From Actinomadura luzonensis (GTDB lineage: Bacteria; Actinomycetota; Actinomycetes; Streptosporangiales; Streptosporangiaceae), in the NCBI RefSeq assembly GCF_022664455.2, contig NZ_JAKRKC020000002.1, forward strand, positions 1,116,001 through 1,180,000: a stretch of DNA of 64,000 nt, read 5' to 3'. This document shows positions 42,422 through 49,725 of the stretch, one piece after another. The notes below the pieces were generated by a model. It was not told the origin of the DNA. It searched no databases and was given only the letters and a program-made list of their open reading frames with translations. A program made the position numbers and the translations under genes. Each line of letters opens with the position of its first letter. Position 1 is the stretch's first letter.

Positions 42422-43693
42422 ATGAGCACCGCCGGCCGGGCACAGTCGGGCCGGGCACAGTCGGGCCGGGCACAGTCGGAACGGGCACAGTCGGGCCGGG
42501 TCTTGGCGGCGCGGGCGCCGGCCGGGCGGGCATCGGCGGGCGTGCTGCTCGGGGCCGCGCTCGGCGTGGCCGAGCTGGCGGCCGTCTGCCTGGCCGGGCC
42601 CGCGCTGCTCGTCCCCGCCGCGAGGCCCGCCGCGGCGCGGCTCGTCGCCCGGCTGGTCGCGCTGGACCGCGCCCGCCTCGCCCGCTTCCACGGCCACGAC
42701 GGCGCGGGCGAGGGCGGGCTCGGCTTCCTCGCCGCGCGGGGCGCGCTCGGCGTGGCCGCCGGGTACGCCTGCGCCTCAGCCCTGTTCCTCACGGCGCTGC
42801 TGATGGGCGGCGGGCTGTGGGACCTGGCGCGCGGCGGCTCGGAGCCGGTGCCGGTCACCCTGCCCGGGGTGCGGATCGTCACCAGCAGCGGCGCGCTCGG
42901 CCTGGCCGGCGGCCTCACCATGGCGGGGCTGACCGCCCTGCTGATCCTGGCCGCCGCCGCGCTCGAACGGCTGCTCGCCGCCCGTCTCCTCGGCCCCGAC
43001 CGGCAGGAGCGCATGCGCCGCCGCATCGCCGAGCTGACCGCGACCCGGTCCGGCATCGTCCGGGCCGTGGACGACGAGCGCCGCCGCATCGAGCGCGACC
43101 TGCACGACGGCGTCCAGCAGCGCGGCGTCGCCCTGGCCATGCTGCTCGGCCGCGCCCGGCACCAGGCGGCCACAGCCGCCACAGCCGCCCGCGGGGACGA
43201 GAGCGCGGCGGCGCAGGCCCGCGTCGCCGACCTGGTCGCGCAGGCCTACGCCGAGTCGCGCCGGCTGCTCGACGAGCTGCGCAGCGTCGCCTGGCGCGTC
43301 TACCCGACCGCGCTGGACGAGCTGGGCCTGCACGCCGCCCTCGACGGCGCCGCCGAGCGGGCCGGCGTGCCCGTCACCGTCCACTACGGCCTGACCGCCC
43401 GCCCCGCCTCGGAGATCGAGACCGCCCTGTACTTCGTGGCCCGCGAGGCGATCACCAACGCGGTCAAGCACGCCGGCGCCCATGACATTCTGGTCGTGCT
43501 GAGCGAGGACGAGCGGACGGTGAGCGTGGTCATCTCGGACGACGGCAGGGGCGGCGCCGACCCGGCGGGCGGCGGCCTGGCCGGCCTGGCCAGGCGGGTG
43601 CTGGCCCTGGACGGCGACTTCCGCGTCGACAGCCCGCCCGGCGGCCCCACCAGGGTCGCCGCCCGGCTGCCGAAGGAGCCGCCGTGCGGGTGA
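42422..43693 (+). CDS. NarL-type sensor histidine kinase
   Basis: A 423-residue kinase of the HisKA_3 family. An N-terminal RAQSG repeat is followed by about four hydrophobic segments (residues 40-190), then the phosphoacceptor His in ERDLHDGVQQR near residue 226 and a HATPase domain with the N-box EAITNAVKHAG and G1 box SDDGRGG. ATG 42422 has GAGGAGAG upstream. It follows the exporter permease by 76 bp and overlaps the response regulator by 10 bp, so the four genes probably form one unit. Confidence 0.9.
   Translation: MSTAGRAQSGRAQSGRAQSERAQSGRVLAARAPAGRASAGVLLGAALGVAELAAVCLAGPALLVPAARPAAARLVARLVALDRARLARFHGHDGAGEGGLGFLAARGALGVAAGYACASALFLTALLMGGGLWDLARGGSEPVPVTLPGVRIVTSSGALGLAGGLTMAGLTALLILAAAALERLLAARLLGPDRQERMRRRIAELTATRSGIVRAVDDERRRIERDLHDGVQQRGVALAMLLGRARHQAATAATAARGDESAAAQARVADLVAQAYAESRRLLDELRSVAWRVYPTALDELGLHAALDGAAERAGVPVTVHYGLTARPASEIETALYFVAREAITNAVKHAGAHDILVVLSEDERTVSVVISDDGRGGADPAGGGLAGLARRVLALDGDFRVDSPPGGPTRVAARLPKEPPCG
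42438..42497 (+). repeat. Four 15-bp repeats encoding RAQSG at the kinase N-terminus
   Basis: GGGCACAGTCGGGCC occurs four times in tandem, the third copy with two changes (GGAAC at its end). The repeat keeps frame and adds a basic, flexible cytoplasmic tail before the first membrane helix. Just upstream (42370-42390) is another short repeat, GCGGGGAGCG. Confidence 0.9.
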
Positions 43694-44328
43694 TCCTGGC
43701 CGACGACTCCGTGCTGCTGCGCGAGGGGCTGACGCGGCTGCTCGACGAGGCGGGCCACGAGGTGGTGGCCGCCGTCGCCGACGCGCCCGCGCTGCTCGAC
43801 GCCGTCGCCCGGCACCGTCCCGACGTGGCCGTGGTCGACGTGCGCATGCCGCCCACCCACCGCGACGAGGGGCTGCGGGCGGCGCTGGAGATCCGTGAGC
43901 GCCACCCGGGCGTCGGCGTGCTGGTCCTGTCGCAGTACGTCGAGCAGCACTACGCCGCCCGGCTGCTGGCCGGCGCCGCCGAAGGGCTCGGCTACCTGCT
44001 GAAGGACCGGGTGTCGGAGGTCGCCGAGTTCCTCGGCTCGCTGGAGCGGGTGCACGCGGGCGGCACCGCCCTGGACCCGGAGGTCGTCCGCAGCCTCATG
44101 GCGCGCGCCGCCCACGCCGACCCGCTGTCGCGGCTCAGCCCGCGCGAGAGCGAGGTGCTGCGCCACCTCGCTCAGGGCCTGACCAACGCCGCCGTGGCCG
44201 AGCGCCTGCACGTCTCGCTCAGCACCGTCGAGAAGCACGTCAACGCCGTCATGGACAAGCTCGACCTGCCCCGCGACCCCGGCTACAGCCGCCGCGTGCT
44301 GGCCGTCCTGCGCTACCTCGGCGGCTGA
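43684..44328 (+). CDS. NarL/LuxR-family response regulator
   Basis: A 214-residue regulator. The receiver has ADDSVLL, a phosphoacceptor in VVDVRMPP near residue 56 and Lys in LLKDRVS. The C-terminal LuxR helix-turn-helix is complete (LSPRESEVLRHLAQGLTNAAVA, then STVEKHVNAVMDKL). GTG 43684 lies within the kinase gene. It is the expected partner of that kinase and probably controls the exporter genes, perhaps through the dyad at 40461-40507. The 3' end overlaps the convergent sulfotransferase gene by 16 bp. Confidence 0.91.
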   Translation: MRVILADDSVLLREGLTRLLDEAGHEVVAAVADAPALLDAVARHRPDVAVVDVRMPPTHRDEGLRAALEIRERHPGVGVLVLSQYVEQHYAARLLAGAAEGLGYLLKDRVSEVAEFLGSLERVHAGGTALDPEVVRSLMARAAHADPLSRLSPRESEVLRHLAQGLTNAAVAERLHVSLSTVEKHVNAVMDKLDLPRDPGYSRRVLAVLRYLGG

Positions 44329-45041
44329 GCGCCGCTCCCCGGCGGCAGGAACGACGGGGAGTCGAACGAGCCGAGGCGCCACAGCCGGTCCAGCGTGGCC
44401 CGCAGCGAGGCCGCGTCGTTGAGGTGCGGGAACGGCTCGTCCGGCACGTCCGCCTCCAGGAACCGGCACAGCGGCTCCCACCCCTCCCGCACGTCGAACA
44501 CCAGCAGCCGGTCCGGCGGCAGGCTCTCGCGCACCTCCGCCACGTGCCGCTCGAACACCGCGACCGACTCCGCCACGTCCGGCATGCCCTCGCGGAAGAT
44601 CTGCTCGCCGCCGAACACGGACGCGCTGATCCGGCCCAGCACCGGCCGCAGGCGCAGCATGCCGTGCAGGAGCGTGGCGCCGTCCTCGGGCGCGTCCTCC
44701 GGCAGGAACCGGGCCGGGCCGCTGGTGATGAGCGTCTGCATGCTGGCGTGCCAGTCGCCCGGGTCGCGCACGGTGAGGACGACCTTCGCCTCCGGGTACG
44801 CCTCCGCCTGCTCCCGCCACCAGTGCGAGGCGGGCCAGTCCTGCGTGGAGCGGAAGCCGGCCAGGACGTGGTCCCAGTCCACGTCCTCGCCGTCGGCGAG
44901 CGGGAGCCACCGGTCCACGCGGGCCGGGTCGGTCATGATGTCGAACATGTGATGGCACGGCCCGAACCCGAGCCGCTCCAGCGCCGCCTTCATCGAGCTG
45001 GTGCCGGTGCGCGGGAAACCCGCGCCTATCACCGTCAGCAC
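44313..45041 (-). CDS. Sulfotransferase-family protein
   Basis: A 242-residue protein with a 5'-phosphosulfate loop, GFPRTGTSSMKAAL, near the N-terminus and the 3'-phosphate region VVLTVRDPGDWHAS near residue 95. Both fit the PAPS-dependent sulfotransferase-like family common in actinomycetes (Sulfotransfer_4 type), including DWDHVLAGF between them and a C-terminal FLEADVPDEPFPHLND. It should transfer a sulfo group to a small molecule or carbohydrate; the acceptor is unknown. The ATG at 45041 is followed at once by the strand leading to the P-loop. Confidence 0.86.
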   Translation of the reverse strand: MLTVIGAGFPRTGTSSMKAALERLGFGPCHHMFDIMTDPARVDRWLPLADGEDVDWDHVLAGFRSTQDWPASHWWREQAEAYPEAKVVLTVRDPGDWHASMQTLITSGPARFLPEDAPEDGATLLHGMLRLRPVLGRISASVFGGEQIFREGMPDVAESVAVFERHVAEVRESLPPDRLLVFDVREGWEPLCRFLEADVPDEPFPHLNDAASLRATLDRLWRLGSFDSPSFLPPGSGAQPPR

Positions 45042-45132
45042 GTCATGCCTCCAGGGGATCGGGGTGCCGATTCCGGCCGGTTCGCTCCGATGGTCGCCGA
45101 GACCGGCCGGTTCGCCAAGCGCCCGGCGGGTC

Positions 45133-45897
45133 TCACAACGCCAGACGGCCCACCCAGTGCTCGATCAGCGGCCGGTCGCCGGAGACCCGTACCCGGCCCT
45201 CGTCCAGGGGCAGCCGGCGGGCGCACACCAGCATGAGGTCCGCCGCCGTCCCCGCCAGGACCGCGTCGGCCTCGCCCGCCCCGCGCCGGAACCGCATCCC
45301 GTCCGGCGTCCTGGTGACGAGCCAGCCGTCCAGGCCGTCGGGCCGGACGGCGATCCGCTCGCCCCGGCCGCGCAGCTCGGCCAGGTCCGGCTTGAACGCC
45401 GCCATGCCGGGGTCGGTCAGCGCCTCCAGGAGCTCGTCGATCACGTCCGCCGCGCGGTCATCGGGGATCGCGAACGCCGCCCCCGTGGTGGCGGCCGCGT
45501 CGTAGTGGTGCACGCACGTCTCGTTGAGCATCCGCCGCAGCAGGGCGACGGTCGGCCGCGGCCCGAAGAACGTGCGCATCTCGGTGTCCGGCCCGGCCTC
45601 GGCCACCTCGGCGACCAGCTCCTCGGCCCCCGCCCGCAGCCACGCGGCCCAGCCCCGCGGCGGGCCGGGCTCGGCCTGCCAGGGGTCGGGCGGCGGCATG
45701 ACGTCCCGCTTGCGCACCAGCTCGGCCGCCCACCGCACGGACTGCCCCATGTGGCCCACCAGCACGCGCAGCGGCCAGTCCGGGCAGGTCGGCACCCGCG
45801 CCTCCGGGTCGCCGCCCGCCGCCGCGCGGCCGAGCGCGTCCGTGCGCTCCCGCAGCGCCGCGGCGAGCGAGGCGAAGCCCAGCGTCGTCTCCGTCAT
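45133..45897 (-). CDS. Maleylpyruvate isomerase-like mycothiol-dependent protein (DinB/MDMPI fold)
   Basis: A 254-residue protein with the features of the actinobacterial MDMPI family: VPTCPDWPLRVLVGHMGQ near residue 38, NETCVHHYDAA near residue 125, and a C-terminal domain ending RPLIEHWVGRL. The His residues of the first two motifs and a later acidic residue would bind zinc. Relatives use mycothiol as a cofactor, for example in maleylpyruvate isomerisation. The gene is divergent from the MerR gene, with 68 bp between. Confidence 0.82.
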   Translation of the reverse strand: MTETTLGFASLAAALRERTDALGRAAAGGDPEARVPTCPDWPLRVLVGHMGQSVRWAAELVRKRDVMPPPDPWQAEPGPPRGWAAWLRAGAEELVAEVAEAGPDTEMRTFFGPRPTVALLRRMLNETCVHHYDAAATTGAAFAIPDDRAADVIDELLEALTDPGMAAFKPDLAELRGRGERIAVRPDGLDGWLVTRTPDGMRFRRGAGEADAVLAGTAADLMLVCARRLPLDEGRVRVSGDRPLIEHWVGRLAL

Positions 45898-45940
45898 GAT
45901 CGTCCCTCCGGGTCGTCGTCCGGCATCGCCGCTACCGTAG

Positions 45941-45963
45941 GAACTCCAGTCAGGTGGAGGTTC
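45941..45963. promoter_or_regulatory. MerR-type dyad overlapping the ribosome-binding site
   Basis: GAACTCCA and TGGAGGTTC form a near-perfect inverted repeat around GTCAGG. TACCGT (45933-45938) just upstream may be a -10. The right arm contains the GGAGG used by the MerR gene at 45966, so binding would affect both transcription and the leader, pointing to autoregulation. Confidence 0.6.
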
Positions 45964-45965
45964 AA

Positions 45966-46889
45966 GTGCCTTTGCGCGACGAGACGCTCGGCATCGGCGA
46001 GCTGGCCCGGCTCACCGGCGTGCCCGTGCGCACCATCCGCTTCTACTGCGACGAAGGGCTCATCGAGTCCGTGCGCAGCGTGGGCGGCCACCGCAGGTTC
46101 GCCCCGGCCGCCGCCGACCGGCTCGCCCTGGTCAGGCGGCTGCGCGGGCTCGGGCTCGGGCTGGTGTCCGTGCGGCACGTCCTCGACGGCGAACGGTCGG
46201 TGGGCGAGGTCGTCGCGGCCGAGCGGGCCGCGCTCGACGTGCGGCTGGCCGGCCTGGCCTGGCGGCGGGCCGCGCTGCGGGCCGTCGAGGAGGCCGCGCC
46301 CGCCGACCGGGCCGCCCGGCTGGAGCTGCTGGCCGCCGCCGAGAACGGCCCGGCCGCGCGCGACGCGCTGATCGGGTTCTGGCGGCGCTCGATGGTGGTG
46401 CCCGTCTCCGACGAGCTGTTCACCGGGTTCGTCACGATGGCCGTGCCGCAGCCGCCGTTCGAGCCGACGCCGCTCCAGGTCGTCGCCTACGCCGAGCTGG
46501 TCGCCCTGGTCGGCGACCTGACGCTGCCGCACGCCCTGGAGGCGCGGGCCCGCCGCGAGGCCGGGAGCATCCTCGACGAGGACGCGCTGCTGACCGGCGT
46601 CGGCGAGGCGTGCTCGCTGGCCGAGCCCCTCGTCCTGGCGGGGGAGCCGCCCCGCGGGGGGCTCGCGCTCGACCGGTACGTGGCCGCGCACGCCGAGGTC
46701 CGCCGGGCCGGCGACACCCCGGCCTTCCGGCGGCGGCTGCTGGCCAGTGTGGCTCCCGACCGCGACGCCCGGATGCGCCGCTACTGGCGGCTGGTGGGCG
46801 AGGTCAGCGGCGAGGCCGTCACGATCGGCTCGGCGCACCTGTGGCTGACCGACGCCCTGGAACGCTCGCTCACCCCGCCCCACGCGTGA
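45966..46889 (+). CDS. MerR-family transcriptional regulator
   Basis: A 307-residue regulator with an N-terminal MerR winged helix (LGIGELARLTGVPVRTIRFY, then GLIESVRSVGGHRRF) and a long helical C-terminal region (about 200 residues) of no recognised ligand-binding family. GTG 45966 with GGAGG five bases upstream is preferred to GTG 45954, which would place the dyad operator inside the gene. It is divergent from the MDMPI-like gene, and likely controls itself and perhaps that gene. Confidence 0.87.
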   Translation: MPLRDETLGIGELARLTGVPVRTIRFYCDEGLIESVRSVGGHRRFAPAAADRLALVRRLRGLGLGLVSVRHVLDGERSVGEVVAAERAALDVRLAGLAWRRAALRAVEEAAPADRAARLELLAAAENGPAARDALIGFWRRSMVVPVSDELFTGFVTMAVPQPPFEPTPLQVVAYAELVALVGDLTLPHALEARARREAGSILDEDALLTGVGEACSLAEPLVLAGEPPRGGLALDRYVAAHAEVRRAGDTPAFRRRLLASVAPDRDARMRRYWRLVGEVSGEAVTIGSAHLWLTDALERSLTPPHA

Positions 46890-46977
46890 CGCGGCGGTTG
46901 TAACACGCGGCGCGTCCCGCCGAAACATGCCTCTCCTACATTCCGGCCAGGCGCACTTCGCACAGAGAGGCGATGGC

Positions 46978-47793
46978 ATGGGCTGGCGATTACAGGTCTC
47001 CCACGTGACCCGCGTGGAGTACGACGGCGAAGCCCGCTCCTCCTACAACGAGGTCAGGATGACGCCGGCGCACAACGTGCTCTCCAGCAGGGTCACTGTG
47101 ACCCCGTCCGTCCCGGTCTTCACCTACCCGGACTACTGGGGGACGACGGTGACCTCGTTCGACGTGATGGAGCCGCACTCCTCGCTGACGGTCGAGGCCG
47201 TCAGCCGGGTCGAGACGAGCGCGCCGCGCCGCCCCCGGCGGGCCGCGGCCGAGCCGGACCCATCGCTGGAGGAGCTGCGCCGCCGCACCCCGTTGACGGC
47301 CGTCGGCCCCGAGCTGGAGGAGCTGGCCAGGGCCCAGGCGCGCGGCCGCGACCCGCACGAGACGGCCGGGGCGATCTGCGAGCTGGTGGCGGCGCGGGTG
47401 GCGTACCTGCCGGGCCGGGCCGGCGTGCGCGCCTCCGCGCAGGAGGCGTGGGACCTGGGCGAGGGCGCCTGCCAGGACCTGGCGCACCTGACGGCGGGCC
47501 TGCTGCGGGCCGCCGGGCTGCCCGCCCGCTACGTCTCCGGCTACCTGCACCCGCGGCCCGGCGCCGAGGTCGGCGAGCCGGTGGACGGGCAGAGCCACGC
47601 CTGGGTGGAGTACTGGGCGGGGGAGTGGCTGCCGCTCGACCCCACCGACCGCACCTACGTCCCGGAGGCGCACGTCGTGGTGGCGCGCGGCCGGGACCAC
47701 TCCGACGTGCCCCCGCTCAAGGGCGTCCACCAGGGCCCGGCCGGCAGCCGCCAGGAGATCACGGTCACCGTCACCCGGCTGGCGCCGGCCTAG
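46978..47793 (+). CDS. Transglutaminase-like cysteine protease domain protein
   Basis: A 271-residue protein with the N-terminal beta region typical of bacterial transglutaminase-like proteins (VSHVTRVEYDGEA, SSYNEVRMTP) and a catalytic core with Cys in EGACQDLAHL near residue 164, His in SHAWVEYW near residue 206 and Asp in PLDPTDRTY near residue 220. The triad is complete. Such proteins are protease or cross-linking enzymes and often accompany peptide-ligase clusters, which are absent here. ATG 46978 follows AGAGAGG. The 3' end overlaps the convergent LysR gene by 23 bp. Confidence 0.88.
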   Translation: MGWRLQVSHVTRVEYDGEARSSYNEVRMTPAHNVLSSRVTVTPSVPVFTYPDYWGTTVTSFDVMEPHSSLTVEAVSRVETSAPRRPRRAAAEPDPSLEELRRRTPLTAVGPELEELARAQARGRDPHETAGAICELVAARVAYLPGRAGVRASAQEAWDLGEGACQDLAHLTAGLLRAAGLPARYVSGYLHPRPGAEVGEPVDGQSHAWVEYWAGEWLPLDPTDRTYVPEAHVVVARGRDHSDVPPLKGVHQGPAGSRQEITVTVTRLAPA

Positions 47794-48673
47794 GCTCCAC
47801 GGCGAAGGCGCGGCGGCAGCACCGCAGCGCCTCGCGCACCGCGGGGCTCGCCGGGCTCCGCCAGACCAGCGCGAGCAGCGCCGGGGCGGTGGCGTCGGCG
47901 ATGGGCAGGGCGGTCAGCCGGTCGCGGTGGCGCTCGGCCATCGACGCGGTGAGCACCGCCACCCCGAGCCCCCGCGCGGCGAGGTCGGCGAGCGCGTCGG
48001 CGGCGCCGGCCTGCACCACGACCGCCGGGCGGGCGCCGCGCGCCGCGCACGCCTCGTCGAACACCGCGCGCAGCCCGGTGCCGGCGGGCATGCACGCGAC
48101 CGGGAGGCCGTCCAGGTCGCGCAGCCGGATCCGGCCGCGCGCCGCGAGCGGGTGACCGGGCGGGACCGCCGCCACGATCGGCTCGCTGACGACCGTCATC
48201 GCCTCCAGCCCCTCGGGCGCGGCGGTCGCGGTGCCGGCGAGCGCCAGGTCGAGCGAGCCGTCGCGGACGCGGTCCAGCAGCCGGTCGGAGCCGTCCTCCA
48301 GCAGTTCGACCGCCACGCCGGGGTGCGCCGCGTGGAAGGCGGCCAGCGCCTCGAACAGCGGCGTGAGCGTGCAGCCGGCCACCATGCCGACCGTCAGCCG
48401 GCCGCGGACGAGCCCGGTCACCTCCTCCACCGCCCGCCCCACCGCGCCGGCGGCGGCGAGCGCGGCCCTGGCGGGCCCGAGCGCCGCCCGGCCCGCGGCG
48501 GTGAGCCGGGCGGCGCGGGCCGACCGGTCGAACAGCTCGGCGCCGAGCTCGCGTTCGAGCTGCCGGATCTGCGCGCTGACGCCGGACTGGCTGATGTGCA
48601 CGCGCTCGGCCGCGCGGGTGAAGCTCCGCGTCTCGGCGACCGCGACGAAGTACTCGAGCTGCCGCAGTTCCAT
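47771..48673 (-). CDS. LysR-family regulator of the divergent NTF2-like gene
   Basis: A 300-residue regulator with a full N-terminal winged helix (MELRQLEYFVAVAETRSFTR, then SQSGVSAQIRQLERELG) and an effector-binding domain starting at GRLTVGMVAG. It is divergent from a small SnoaL/NTF2-like gene with 96 bp between them, where CAGA...CATCTG-type half-sites occur. This is the usual layout for a LysR protein activating its neighbour. Confidence 0.88.
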   Translation of the reverse strand: MELRQLEYFVAVAETRSFTRAAERVHISQSGVSAQIRQLERELGAELFDRSARAARLTAAGRAALGPARAALAAAGAVGRAVEEVTGLVRGRLTVGMVAGCTLTPLFEALAAFHAAHPGVAVELLEDGSDRLLDRVRDGSLDLALAGTATAAPEGLEAMTVVSEPIVAAVPPGHPLAARGRIRLRDLDGLPVACMPAGTGLRAVFDEACAARGARPAVVVQAGAADALADLAARGLGVAVLTASMAERHRDRLTALPIADATAPALLALVWRSPASPAVREALRCCRRAFAVEPRPAPAG

Positions 48674-48769
48674 AACCGCAGATTCTAGTTCGCAGAAAAA
48701 CCATCTGTTGGACTTCTGGAAGCTGGCCCGGCAGGCTGGAGGACGAGCACCACAAGGGGAGGAAGGACC
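48674..48769. promoter_or_regulatory. Divergent LysR/NTF2-like promoter region
   Basis: The segment holds an AT-richer stretch near 48680-48715 (GATTCTAGTTCGCAGAAAAA) with T-N11-A-like spacing typical of LysR sites, then GGGAGGAAGG as ribosome-binding site for the plus-strand gene. The exact site cannot be fixed by eye. Confidence 0.45.
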
Positions 48770-49132
48770 ATGACCGGCCACGAGAAGGCCATGCGGCCCG
48801 AGGACATCACCCGCCTGTTCGTCGAGCGGTCCAACGCCGGCGACGCCGCCGGGGTCGCGGCCCTGTACGAGGAGGACGCGGTGCTGGCGTACCCGCCGGG
48901 CAGCCGGACCGTGGGGCGCGCCGCCATCCAGGCGCTGTGGGAGAAGGTGCTGGCCGGGCGGCCGCACTTCGAGCCCGAGACGCCGCTGCCCACGCTGATC
49001 AGCGGCGACCTCGCGCTCACCTCGACCCCGCCCAGGGACGGCGCGGGGGCGCGGGCGCAGGTCGTGCGCCGCCAGCCCGACGGGAGCTGGCTGCGCGTGC
49101 TGGACCAGCCCGAGTTCGTCACCCCGGCCTGA
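48770..49132 (+). CDS. SnoaL/NTF2-like small protein
   Basis: A 120-residue protein with the cone-shaped NTF2-like pattern: LFVERSNAGDAAGVAALYEEDAVL at the start, GRAAIQALWEKVLAG in the middle and a C-terminal beta sheet ending VLDQPEF. Family members range from polyketide cyclases to steroid isomerases and stress proteins; the substrate here is unknown. GGGAGGAAGG precedes the ATG. It is probably controlled by the divergent LysR protein. Confidence 0.83.
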   Translation: MTGHEKAMRPEDITRLFVERSNAGDAAGVAALYEEDAVLAYPPGSRTVGRAAIQALWEKVLAGRPHFEPETPLPTLISGDLALTSTPPRDGAGARAQVVRRQPDGSWLRVLDQPEFVTPA

Positions 49133-49134
49133 CC

Positions 49135-49188
49135 GGCCCCGCCCGCGACCTCGGCCCCGCCCGCGACCTCGGCCCCGCCCGCGACCCC
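49135..49188. repeat. Three 18-bp tandem repeats after the NTF2-like gene
   Basis: GGCCCCGCCCGCGACCTC occurs three times (the last with CCCC at its end), plus a partial fourth. It starts 2 bp after the stop codon. No coding role is seen. Confidence 0.9.
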
Positions 49189-49293
49189 GGCCCGGCTCCT
49201 GGCTGCACGGCGGCTCAACGCATCCTCAACACGCCCCTCCGCACACTGGTCCCAGTCCCGCCGGGGAGCGGGGGAGGCGTCGAGGGGGTCACG

Positions 49294-49725
49294 ATGACCG
49301 GCACCACCAGGATCGAGACGGCGGCCCGCGGCGGCGGGCTCGCGGAGAAGCTGCGGGCCTGCCTGGAGGGGTGGTCGCGGCGCACCGGCATCACGGTCGA
49401 GACGTGGGCGCTGCCGCCCGGCGACGTGCCGCCGGCGGCCCGCGCCGTGCTGGCCGGGCTGCGGGAGTCGCTGGCGATGGCCGAGCGGCGCGGGGGCGTC
49501 GCCGTCGTGGCCGTCGCCGTGACGGCCGGCGCCGGCGGGCTGCGGATGACCGTCAGCGACGACGGCCCCGGCCTGCCGGAGGAGGCCGCGGGGACGGGCG
49601 GCCGCGCCATGCGGGCGGCGTTCGCCGCGGCGGGCGGCACGGTCGCGGTGCACGGCGTGCCGGGCGAGGGCACGACCGTCACCGGCGTGGTCCGCTGGAG
49701 CGGGCGGCCAGGACCAGGACGGTGA
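49294..49725 (+). CDS. Orphan degenerate HATPase-like protein
   Basis: A 143-residue protein that looks like the ATP-binding half of a NarL-type histidine kinase without a phosphoacceptor domain. RMTVSDDGPGLPEE corresponds to the G1 box and GEGTTVTGVVRW to the end of the domain, but the N-box position reads LRESLAMAERR where an Asn is expected, and the second glycine box is weak. ATP binding is therefore doubtful. ATG 49294 follows GAGGGGG. The 3' end overlaps the convergent MFS gene by 47 bp. Confidence 0.62.
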   Translation: MTGTTRIETAARGGGLAEKLRACLEGWSRRTGITVETWALPPGDVPPAARAVLAGLRESLAMAERRGGVAVVAVAVTAGAGGLRMTVSDDGPGLPEEAAGTGGRAMRAAFAAAGGTVAVHGVPGEGTTVTGVVRWSGRPGPGR

